Assembly: GCA_029261375.1 (NCBI GenBank)
Contig: JAJDBL010000294.1
Span: forward strand, 1-7,232
Reading direction: 5' to 3'
Source of the DNA: Nitrospirales bacterium
GTDB taxonomy: Bacteria; Nitrospirota; Nitrospiria; Nitrospirales; UBA2166
DNA length: 7,232 nt
In this document: piece after piece, positions 1 to 6,041 of the stretch
Position numbering within the stretch: position 1 is the stretch's first letter
How the letters are laid out: each line of letters opens with the position of its first letter
Translations under genes and position numbers: made by a program
The notes under the pieces: generated by a model
Databases searched by the model: none
Seen by the model: the letters and a program-made list of their open reading frames with translations, nothing else
What the model was told of the DNA's origin: nothing

Positions 1-641
1 TTTCCAGCGCAGAGCCGACATTGTCGCAGGCAACAAATGGCTCCGCCGCAAAAACTCCAGTCTTGGTGTATCACGGACCGTATTCCTATGCGCCAAATTT
101 GCAGGCTGCGATGGCGATTGGGACCGTCATCCTTCCCGCACTTGAGAAGCGTGGTCACCGCGCTGTGTGCCTAGCGATTGGAGACAGTCCGCCCATGTAC
201 TCTCCACACCGATCCCTGACCTTCGTCGGGCCGGTCGACGACATCGCCTCTCATCTCAAGCGGGGTGATATCGCGGTGATACCGCTCACTGCCGGTGGTG
301 GTACACGGATGAAGGTGCTTGATTACTTCGCGGCACGTATTCCGGTGGTTGCCACTAGAAAAGCGGTGGAAGGTCTTCCAGTCGTGAATGGGAAACATCT
401 GGTGATGGTGGACGAGGTTGAAGAGATGGTTGAGCCAATTCTGGAACTGATCAACAGTCCGGATCGTCGGAGTGAATTAGCGCGTAACGCGTTCGCACTC
501 GTTGAGGAGCTGGACTGGTCAGCAATAGGCACGCGCTACATGGAACTCTATGATCTGCCTTGGTGGCGTGGCAACGGGACTACCCCGAGTATGTCAACGC
601 AGAAGACTTCGGACGATTGCAATACTGAATCCCAGACGTAA
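1..641 (+). CDS. GT-B glycosyltransferase, C-terminal part (5' end outside window)
   Basis: This is the C-terminal, nucleotide-sugar-binding half of a GT4-like (GT-B fold) glycosyltransferase. The frame is open to the window edge, so the N-terminal acceptor domain probably lies upstream. A TTG at 21 could be read as a start, but it has no convincing ribosome site and would leave only about 206 residues, half of a normal GT-B enzyme. Visible family signatures are GPYSYAPN near 75-98, the opening strand and loop of the second Rossmann domain, and GGGTRMKVLDYFAARIPVVA with the following EGL near 294-377. The latter is the donor-binding region, although the usual E-x7-E pattern is not evident. 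A helical tail ends in an alpha-helix around DWSAIGTRYMELY. The last ~25 residues are Ser/Thr-rich and look unlike the family; a neighbouring frame reads more naturally there, so a frameshift is possible. It was probably a cytoplasmic enzyme transferring a sugar to a lipid-linked or polysaccharide acceptor. The substrate cannot be told from sequence. Confidence 0.82.
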   Translation, partial: SSAEPTLSQATNGSAAKTPVLVYHGPYSYAPNLQAAMAIGTVILPALEKRGHRAVCLAIGDSPPMYSPHRSLTFVGPVDDIASHLKRGDIAVIPLTAGGGTRMKVLDYFAARIPVVATRKAVEGLPVVNGKHLVMVDEVEEMVEPILELINSPDRRSELARNAFALVEELDWSAIGTRYMELYDLPWWRGNGTTPSMSTQKTSDDCNTESQT

Positions 642-804
642 CTCTTTGCAGCTACTTCCCCGACGCTTTGTATCAGACACTTGGCTCGTATGTTACGTCC
701 CACGGGTACATCCACCTTCACACCCGACGGTTCCTGCCCATACGAGTTCGCGGATGGCGTCTGTTGTGCCGCAAAACAAAAGACCCTTTCCGAATGCCGA
801 CTTC

Positions 805-824
805 TATCTCGGTGTACTGAGATA
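805..824. promoter_or_regulatory. Near-perfect 20-bp palindrome, possible operator or hairpin
   Basis: The arms TATCTC and GAGATA are exact inverted complements. Extending inward gives two 10-base half-sites that differ from perfect symmetry at only two positions. As RNA it could form an 8-bp stem with one G-U pair and a 4-base loop. It is not followed by a T-run, so it is not a typical intrinsic terminator. It lies about 155 bases upstream of the acyltransferase start, where a dimeric regulator could bind. No known operator was recognised. Confidence 0.3.
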
Positions 825-970
825 AGGCACTTCGCTATCGTACGTTGGAGCAATCTTCAATGCTGGCCAGAGGTGCGATTTACCAGCGCGGTGTTTTTTC
901 GAGCGCACAACAAGGATCGAGGAATGGGCTTGACTGCTCGCGTAACCCGGGCGATTTCTCTCAGGGGTTT

Positions 971-979
971 GAGGTAGGA
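971..979 (+). promoter_or_regulatory. Ribosome binding site that sets the acyltransferase start at 980
   Basis: GAGG at 971-974 and an overlapping AGGA at 976-979 directly precede ATG 980. GAGG is five bases from the ATG, a workable spacing. The protein begins with the conserved acyltransferase N-terminus right after this ATG, so it is preferred over the in-frame upstream ATG at 845. Confidence 0.65.
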
Positions 980-2812
980 ATGGTCTACAGAAAAGATATA
1001 CAGATCTTACGAGGAATATCCGTGTTCTTGATCGTTTTATTTCATCTTGAACTAGGCGGAGTAGAAAGTGGGTTTCTTGGTGTTGACGTATTCTTTGTGA
1101 TCAGCGGCTTTCTGATGGCCATCCTTTACGACAGCAACAAAAAACTCGAATTTTTCATGAAACGAGCAAAGCGGCTGTTACCAGCATATTTTACGACTAT
1201 TTTGCTCACCACAGTGGTCGCGATATTCTTGACGCTACCAAATGAGTTTAATCAAGTTGTTAAACAATCGATGTTTGCAACGGTTTTTGTTCCCAATGTC
1301 GGGTATTGGTTGCAAAACTCGTACTTTAGCAAGGCTGAGTTCAATCCGTTGCTTCATTTGTGGTCACTAGGGGTAGAGATCCAATTCTATCTCATCATCC
1401 CGTTTCTTTTCTGGGCGTTTCATAAACACAAAATCGTGTTGCCGCTTCTTCTATTGCTCTCACTTGTGTCCTGCGTTTTCGTGGTAGGTCTCTCACCTAA
1501 AACCTCTTTCTTTATGATGCCATTACGATTGTGGGAGTTTCTCATTGGATATTGTGTCGCACGTTATTGTGTTGAAGATGGCGCTGTAGCCAAGGGAGCG
1601 AAGTCTTGGTTTGGTGTTCCCGCACTGATCATTCTCATTGGCATTCCAACGATGAATGTTGATGGCCAAGCGTTTGGCTTTATCAATGGGCACCCGGGCG
1701 CGTATGCACTCGTTGTGAGTCTTGCGACAGCGATTGTCCTGGCAGTTGGTATACCGAAGTCTGTCGAAGATTCACCATTGGCATCACTTCTCGAACTCGC
1801 CGGAACGTATTCGTACTCTATTTATTTGGTGCATTTCCCCGTCATCGTTCTTTTTCTCTACCAACCGTTTTCGGGTACCATTTTGAGAACGAGTAGCCTC
1901 ATACACACGCTTGGTTTGGTCACCATTGTTCTTCTGCTTTCGGTACTCATGTATCGGCTGGTAGAAACACCGCTACGCAGGACAAGAAAAGCACTTCAAT
2001 GGCTGATTGCACTCCCATGTATCGCGTTTGTTCTTTCGATAGGAGGCCCTCTCATTCAAAAACTCAAATTCTCAGAACATGAGATGCTGGTGTTTGGCGC
2101 GTGGGAAGATAGAGATACCTACAGATGTGGGAAGCTTTCTCGACTATTTGAGCCGACAGCGGTCTCATGTGAAATCACGACACGTATTGAAAATCCCACA
2201 CAGCGTATTTTGTTGGTTGGGAATAGTCATGCAGATTCGATCAAATCTACTTTTGCGTCGGTTGCCCAAAGTCTGAATGTTACCGTTCGCTTTATTGTGC
2301 CCAATGAACCTCTAATGGATGGTAGGCTGGGTTCTCGGCAGATCGTAGAGGAGGCGAAATCTCATGGGGCAAACGCCATTTTTCTACATTACTCTCCCAA
2401 TGCAGTCGATATATCAGTTGTGGGAGAGTTGGTTGAACTGACAAAAAATGAGGGAATATTTTTGGCCTATATTATGCCCGCTCCCACCTGGAGCGCGCAT
2501 ATTCCAGAAGTGTTATGGAAGAATATAAGATTCAACGAAGGTCTCCCAAGGCAGTCCCTTGAAGAGCATGAAAACTCGAACCGTAAGTTTTATGACGAGC
2601 TCTCAACGATGACTTCTAAGAACTTCAGAGTATACCGAGTGGGGCATCTTTTCTGTGAAACGCTGTGCCTGATCATAGATGGAGAAGGTAAGCCTCTTTA
2701 CTTCGACAAAAACCATTTAACCCTGACTGGAAGTGAGTTATTACGGAAGTTTTTTAAAGATGCCATCACAGATGGTGACGGGTTTACGGATCACATAGCC
2801 AAAGATCTCTAG
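980..2812 (+). CDS. Membrane O-acyltransferase (acyltransferase-3 / OafA-PatB type) with C-terminal SGNH domain
   Basis: This 610-residue inner-membrane enzyme is of the kind that transfers acetyl or another acyl group to extracytoplasmic glycans. Residues 1-360 are the acyltransferase-3 domain with about ten hydrophobic segments. Its signatures are R11-x10-H22, GFLGVDVFFVISGFL at 31-45, the basic FFMKRAKRLLP at 58-68, and HLWSLGVEIQFY at 126-137 with Glu133. Residues ~365-610 form a periplasmic SGNH esterase/transferase-like domain: block I LLVGNSHAD at 411-419 with nucleophile Ser416, and the C-terminal Asp576-x2-His579 pair in YFDKNHLTLTG. Block I has Asn where the family usually has Asp (GDSHA). 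The length matches fused family members. It lies downstream of a glycosyltransferase gene, so the likely substrate is a surface polysaccharide or O-antigen; peptidoglycan cannot be excluded. The start at 980 is chosen for its ribosome site and conserved N-terminus. The gene appears AT-richer than the housekeeping genes to its right, which would fit horizontal exchange of glycan loci. Confidence 0.92.
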   Translation: MVYRKDIQILRGISVFLIVLFHLELGGVESGFLGVDVFFVISGFLMAILYDSNKKLEFFMKRAKRLLPAYFTTILLTTVVAIFLTLPNEFNQVVKQSMFATVFVPNVGYWLQNSYFSKAEFNPLLHLWSLGVEIQFYLIIPFLFWAFHKHKIVLPLLLLLSLVSCVFVVGLSPKTSFFMMPLRLWEFLIGYCVARYCVEDGAVAKGAKSWFGVPALIILIGIPTMNVDGQAFGFINGHPGAYALVVSLATAIVLAVGIPKSVEDSPLASLLELAGTYSYSIYLVHFPVIVLFLYQPFSGTILRTSSLIHTLGLVTIVLLLSVLMYRLVETPLRRTRKALQWLIALPCIAFVLSIGGPLIQKLKFSEHEMLVFGAWEDRDTYRCGKLSRLFEPTAVSCEITTRIENPTQRILLVGNSHADSIKSTFASVAQSLNVTVRFIVPNEPLMDGRLGSRQIVEEAKSHGANAIFLHYSPNAVDISVVGELVELTKNEGIFLAYIMPAPTWSAHIPEVLWKNIRFNEGLPRQSLEEHENSNRKFYDELSTMTSKNFRVYRVGHLFCETLCLIIDGEGKPLYFDKNHLTLTGSELLRKFFKDAITDGDGFTDHIAKDL

Positions 2813-2825
2813 CTTTTGGCGGCAG

Positions 2826-3347
2826 TTATCGGCGGAAGAAGTGTTGAATTCGTGGCTTAATCCCTGTCGGTTCCTCCCCAACCCCTGGGATTGCAGGCTC
2901 GGCAGCTATGGCGTCGATTCCTAAGACACAGCCCCCCTCACAGATGATTGTGCCATCGATATGCACTCTCGCGTGTCCACGTTTTTGCACGGAACAGAAG
3001 ACCCGGGATTCGTAGTAGACAGGGCGTTCCGTCTGACATTGGCCTTTTCCAGCCTTTGCGTCGCCGACGGGATTGATTCTGACCCCGCCTTCGGGAAACG
3101 GTGAGCACTTGACCTGGCCGTGAGCATCAAGTGCGCACTTGCCTTTGCCTGCCCAGATGATTCCTTTGAGGTCGGCAACGACTCCGCCATGTTCGTGTGG
3201 AGAACACCACACGAGCGCATCTTTCCCCGTCATACAGTAGCCGGGCCCACATTTGAGGGAACCATCAATTGCTCTGTCACATTCAGCAGTCGCTGTCTCG
3301 GCCAGAGCAACCGACACTAGAAGCAAACTAACAAAGAGCCACCGCAT
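2826..3347 (-). CDS. Secreted cysteine-rich protein with 33-residue internal repeats, function unknown
   Basis: I do not recognise this 173-residue protein. It begins with a clear Sec signal peptide: Arg2, a hydrophobic core at 3-16, and possible cleavage after ALA16 or ATA21. The mature part has ten cysteines (23, 33, 38, 48, 71, 81, 104, 118, 136, 140), arranged mostly as C-x9-C pairs. AGKGKC and AGKGQC recur exactly 33 residues apart, as do CSPHEHGG and CSPFPEGG, so the body is a tandem repeat. An even number of cysteines in an exported protein suggests disulfides, but haem or metal binding is not indicated: there is no CxxCH. The C-terminal ~30 residues are Pro/Gly-rich and end in a basic, aromatic tail. 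It starts 19 bp after the aspS stop with a good ribosome site, so it is probably co-transcribed with aspS, although a functional link to translation is unlikely. The signal peptide and regular repeats argue that the frame is real. Confidence 0.8.
   Translation of the reverse strand: MRWLFVSLLLVSVALAETATAECDRAIDGSLKCGPGYCMTGKDALVWCSPHEHGGVVADLKGIIWAGKGKCALDAHGQVKCSPFPEGGVRINPVGDAKAGKGQCQTERPVYYESRVFCSVQKRGHARVHIDGTIICEGGCVLGIDAIAAEPAIPGVGEEPTGIKPRIQHFFRR
2940..3248 (-). repeat. Three tandem protein-coding repeats (about 99 bp each) inside the secreted protein
   Basis: At protein level, units begin at residues 34, 67 and 100. The conserved pattern is G-x-G-x-C, then nine residues (thirteen in the third copy), C-S, and a Gly-rich turn (GG in the first two copies). 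Cys38/71/104 and Cys48/81 are exactly 33 residues apart, and the third unit carries a four-residue insertion before Cys118. A further half-unit appears before (C23-x9-C33) and after (C136, C140). The repeats are diverged in DNA, indicating old duplication under protein-level selection. Confidence 0.65.
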
Positions 3348-3356
3348 CGCGGGTTA

Positions 3357-3360
3357 TCCT
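3357..3360 (-). promoter_or_regulatory. Ribosome binding site for the secreted protein
   Basis: On the minus strand, AGGA lies nine bases before ATG 3347, between the aspS stop codon and this gene. It supports the chosen start and independent initiation on a shared transcript. Confidence 0.5.
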
Positions 3361-3366
3361 ATGGGG

Positions 3367-5136
3367 TTATTTCGTGCGATCCAACGTTTTGAGATGCACT
3401 TCGAGAAGTTGGGCGGGACTGACTGGGGATGGAGCATCCGTTAATGGACAGGTTGCAGATTGGGTTTTTGGGAATGCAACGACATCGCGTATTGAGCTGG
3501 CTTCTGTCAGCAACATGACCAAGCGATCGAAACCGATCGCAATGCCACCGTGTGGTGGGGCACCGTATTCCAGCGCACCAAGTAAGAAACCGAACTTCGC
3601 TTGCGCTTCATCTTCACTGATCCCAAGCAGCGTGAGCATTTTCTGTTGAACATCGTGTTTGTGGATACGGATGCTGCCCCCACCGATTTCAAAACCATTG
3701 ATCACCAGATCATACGCCTTCGCTTTGGCTTGTGTAGGATCCGAGTCGAGTGTATCGAGGTCCTCGTCGAGAGGCGCGGTGAATGGATGGTGAATGGCGG
3801 TGTATCGGTGATCGCCGGGGCCTTTTTCGACCAACGGAAAATCTGTCACCCACAGCGGACGAACTGTGTCTTTGGGAATGACGTTGCGTTGTTCGGCTAC
3901 ATCCACGCGGAGTGAGCCCAGCACCGAAACCGCGACATCATACCGGTCGGCTACGAAAATCATGAGATCGCCAACAGCAGCCTCGAGTGCCTTTGCAAGT
4001 TCTTGTGCAACCGTCTCACCTAGGAATTTAAGAATGGGGGACTCGAATCCGGTATCCGTCACTTTTATCCATGCAAGCCCCTTGGCTCCGAGTTTCTGGG
4101 CAGAGGTGGTCAGTCCGTCAGTTTCACCACGCGACGCAGTAGCCATGCCAGAGATTGCCAGTCCTTTGACCACTCTATCCTTGGCAACGGCATCCTTGAA
4201 CACTTTAAACCCTGATTCTGCGACGATGTGACTCACGTCCCGCAACACCATGCCGTATCGGAGATCGGGTTTGTCCGACCCGTAGCTATCCATGGCTTCC
4301 TGGTAGCTCATGCGGGGGAACGGCTGTGGAAGGTCGAGCGTGCGGAACTCTTTGACCAGTTTCGTAATGATGGGCTCAATCAGTGTGAACATGTCATCGC
4401 GGTCGACAAAGGCACACTCGATATCGATCTGTGTGAATTCCGGTTGCCGATCCATTCGAAGGTCTTCATCGCGGAAACAGCGCGCGACCTGATAGTAGCG
4501 GTCCATCCCCGAAATCATGAGTAACTGCTTAAACAGTTGGGGAGACTGAGGGAGAGCGAAAAACTCTCCAGGATGTGTGCGGCTCGGAACCAGATAATCA
4601 CGCGCACCTTCCGGGGTGCTTTTGGTTAATATGGGTGTTTCAACTTCAATCATGCCCTGCGCGTGAAAGTAGTCGCGAATCATGTGGAGGCTCTCGTGGC
4701 GCAACCGTAGGGCGCGTTGCATGGGGGCCCGTCTGAGATCGATATATCGATACTTCATCCGAACCGGTTCGTCCGCGCCGGGATCATCTTCAAGCAGGAA
4801 CGGGGGTGTTTTCGAGGTATTGAGAATGTCCAGTTGGTTAACGAAGACTTCAATCGCACCGGTTGAGATAGTGGGATTCTCCGTCTCCTCTGGGCGGATC
4901 ATGACCATTCCCATGATCTCAAGCACGTATTCCGATCGTAAGGTGTGGGCGTCGGTGTGGCTTGCAGTGTCGATATCCGGATTGAAGACAATCTGTGTTA
5001 CGCCAGTGTGGTCACGAAGATCGATGAAAATTAACCCACCGTGGTCACGTCGCCTGTGGACCCAGCCCATGAGCGTGACGGTCCTGCTCTCATCGGCGCT
5101 GCGCAGATCACCGCAATAGTGCGTTCGTTTCGTCAT
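3367..5136 (-). CDS. aspS: Aspartyl-tRNA synthetase (bacterial type, probably non-discriminating Asp/Asn)
   Basis: This cytoplasmic class II synthetase charges tRNA-Asp with aspartate using ATP. It has 589 residues, the usual bacterial length. Residues 1-105 form the OB-fold anticodon-binding domain ([17 protein letters not shown]). The catalytic core follows, with [21 protein letters not shown] near motif 1 (164-183), [11 protein letters not shown] at 197-207, motif 2 [18 protein letters not shown] at 221-238, and motif 3 [13 protein letters not shown] at 531-543. A GAD-type insertion occupies about 300-410, as in bacterial AspRS. His32 aligns with the His found in non-discriminating enzymes such as that of Pseudomonas aeruginosa, where E. 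coli has Leu. The enzyme may therefore also make Asp-tRNA-Asn for GatCAB. ATG 5136 is chosen because YCGxL is the normal N-terminus; the in-frame ATG at 5217 would add 27 unconserved residues overlapping the upstream gene. The start lies one base after the rluB-like stop with no clear ribosome site, suggesting translational coupling. Confidence 0.97.
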   Translation of the reverse strand: MTKRTHYCGDLRSADESRTVTLMGWVHRRRDHGGLIFIDLRDHTGVTQIVFNPDIDTASHTDAHTLRSEYVLEIMGMVMIRPEETENPTISTGAIEVFVNQLDILNTSKTPPFLLEDDPGADEPVRMKYRYIDLRRAPMQRALRLRHESLHMIRDYFHAQGMIEVETPILTKSTPEGARDYLVPSRTHPGEFFALPQSPQLFKQLLMISGMDRYYQVARCFRDEDLRMDRQPEFTQIDIECAFVDRDDMFTLIEPIITKLVKEFRTLDLPQPFPRMSYQEAMDSYGSDKPDLRYGMVLRDVSHIVAESGFKVFKDAVAKDRVVKGLAISGMATASRGETDGLTTSAQKLGAKGLAWIKVTDTGFESPILKFLGETVAQELAKALEAAVGDLMIFVADRYDVAVSVLGSLRVDVAEQRNVIPKDTVRPLWVTDFPLVEKGPGDHRYTAIHHPFTAPLDEDLDTLDSDPTQAKAKAYDLVINGFEIGGGSIRIHKHDVQQKMLTLLGISEDEAQAKFGFLLGALEYGAPPHGGIAIGFDRLVMLLTEASSIRDVVAFPKTQSATCPLTDAPSPVSPAQLLEVHLKTLDRTK

Positions 5137-5137
5137 G

Positions 5138-5890
5138 TCAATGCGTGTCGCTGGGACGTGAACGCTTTTTTGTCCCTTCCATGGATGTCCGAAGCTGTGT
5201 GAGTTCTTCATGTTCAAGTGGCCGGCTCTGTCCCGGCGCGAGGGTGCCGATACGAAGTGATCCGAACCCGATACGTTTCAGCCGTATCACCGAACACCCC
5301 ACCGTCTCCATCATCCGACGAATCTGCCGTTTTCTCCCTTCGTAGAGCGTAATCTCAAGCCAGGAGTTTGTCGCAAGTTTCTTGAGCTTATTGATTCGAC
5401 ATGGAGCCGTCATCTCACCATCAAGCATCACGCCGTTTTTCAATTGTGCAATGCTCTGATCCGTGAGCGTCCCGGAGATCTTGGCGACATATGTTCTCGG
5501 TACGTGGAAGCGAGGGTGGAGCAGTCGTGCCGCAAAATCACCGTCGTTCGTGAGAAGGATAAGGCCTTCGGTATTGAAGTCTAGTCGACCAACCGGATAC
5601 AGCCGGAGCGACGACGTGCGAAAAAAATCCTTGATGGTCTTTCTCCCCTCGGGATCATGCAACGTGCTGACACATCCTTGCGGTTTGTGAAGCATCATAT
5701 ACACCTTCGGTTGCGAGTTGGGAATCAGTTTTCCATCTACACGAATATGATCTCGATCGGGATCGACTTTCGTGCCCAATTCGCTGACGACCTGACCGTT
5801 CACGATGATTCGACCCTGAAGTAAGAGCTGTTCTGCCGCCCGGCGAGAACTAATCCCCGCGTCCGCAATTACTTTTTGAATTCGAATCAT
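5138..5890 (-). CDS. rluB: RsuA/RluB-family ribosomal RNA pseudouridine synthase
   Basis: This enzyme isomerises a specific uridine in rRNA to pseudouridine. It has 250 residues. Residues 1-48 are an S4 RNA-binding domain ([26 protein letters not shown]), and ~62-220 are the catalytic domain. The active-site motif [20 protein letters not shown] at 101-120 contains the catalytic Asp104. Further family motifs are [11 protein letters not shown] at 124-134 and [15 protein letters not shown] at 184-198. The sequence fits the RluB branch (23S rRNA, position 2605 in E. coli numbering) better than RsuA, but the exact target is inferred. The tail is basic ([10 protein letters not shown]). ATG 5890 is chosen because the S4 domain starts immediately. 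An in-frame ATG at 5992 would add 34 residues with no family resemblance, translated from what looks like spacer or repeat DNA. No strong ribosome site was seen. The stop codon is one base from the aspS start, so the two form an operon. Confidence 0.92.
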   Translation of the reverse strand: MIRIQKVIADAGISSRRAAEQLLLQGRIIVNGQVVSELGTKVDPDRDHIRVDGKLIPNSQPKVYMMLHKPQGCVSTLHDPEGRKTIKDFFRTSSLRLYPVGRLDFNTEGLILLTNDGDFAARLLHPRFHVPRTYVAKISGTLTDQSIAQLKNGVMLDGEMTAPCRINKLKKLATNSWLEITLYEGRKRQIRRMMETVGCSVIRLKRIGFGSLRIGTLAPGQSRPLEHEELTQLRTSMEGTKKRSRPSDTH

Positions 5891-6041
5891 ACGTCGATTT
5901 CTAACCGAAGGCGTTTGAAAAATTCCGGGTTGGATGTGCTGGCAAGGCAAACATTGGCGAAAAAGAGGAGTGTAGTGACCGTACACGAGCATTTTGAGCC
6001 GATGTTCAACGCTGGCAGCGCCTGCAAGACGGGATTTTTCA
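5891..6041. repeat. Spacer between guaA and rluB, possible dispersed intergenic repeat
   Basis: No gene is supported in these 151 bases. An inverted repeat GTGTA/TACAC lies at 5970-5974 and 5982-5986, and GCTGGCA occurs twice, at 5939-5945 and 6011-6017. From memory the general wording of this spacer resembles sequence scattered between genes in Nitrospira-type genomes, but I cannot verify this here. On the minus strand TTGAAC (6003-6008) resembles a -35 box, yet no good -10 box follows, so a promoter for rluB-aspS is possible but unproven. No intrinsic terminator for guaA was seen. Confidence 0.3.

Larger units (their letters stand above)
642..979. other. Non-coding gap between glycosyltransferase and acyltransferase
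   Basis: These ~340 bases hold no convincing gene. Several short frames are open on both strands, but their translations are Arg/Ser/Cys-rich, carry no recognisable motif and overlap one another. The acyltransferase frame stays open back to 845, but that stretch has no similarity to the family's N-terminus. The gap is expected to carry the acyltransferase promoter. I could not find a convincing -35/-10 pair: TTGACT at 930-935 has no matching -10 box at the right distance. The only structured element is the palindrome at 805-824. The region may be decayed sequence left by rearrangement, but this is inference. Confidence 0.6.

Noticed and set aside
548..853. 101-residue minus-strand open frame over the glycosyltransferase end and gap
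   Set aside because: It overlaps the real glycosyltransferase 3' end antisense and has no recognisable features.
884..910. Possible intrinsic terminator around the T-run near 893-899
   Set aside because: Only a 4-bp GCGC pairing surrounds the T-run, and the run lies in the loop rather than after the stem.
930..958. Promoter candidate with TTGACT at 930-935
   Set aside because: The sequence at the expected -10 position (GATTTC) matches the consensus at only two of six positions.
681..977. 98-residue plus-strand open frame in the gap before the acyltransferase
   Set aside because: Its composition is Arg/Cys/Thr-rich with no motif, it has no convincing ribosome site, and it competes with other equally poor frames.
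845..979. N-terminal extension of the acyltransferase from ATG 845 (45 residues)
   Set aside because: The extension is hydrophilic, unlike the family, and ATG 980 has a ribosome site followed at once by the conserved N-terminus.
2826..3347. Multihaem cytochrome reading of the Cys-rich secreted protein
   Set aside because: No CxxCH motif is present; the cysteine spacing is C-x9-C or longer, apart from C33-x4-C38 and C136-x3-C140.
4682..5119. 145-residue plus-strand open frame inside aspS
   Set aside because: It is antisense to the strongly conserved catalytic and anticodon-binding domains of aspS, and is Arg/Ser-rich shadow sequence.
5137..5217. 27-residue N-terminal extension of AspRS from ATG 5217
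   Set aside because: It overlaps the coding end of the rluB-like gene, is not family-like, and the standard AspRS start fits at 5136.
5891..5992. 34-residue N-terminal extension of the pseudouridine synthase from ATG 5992
   Set aside because: The S4 domain starts exactly at ATG 5890, and the extension is translated spacer without family similarity.
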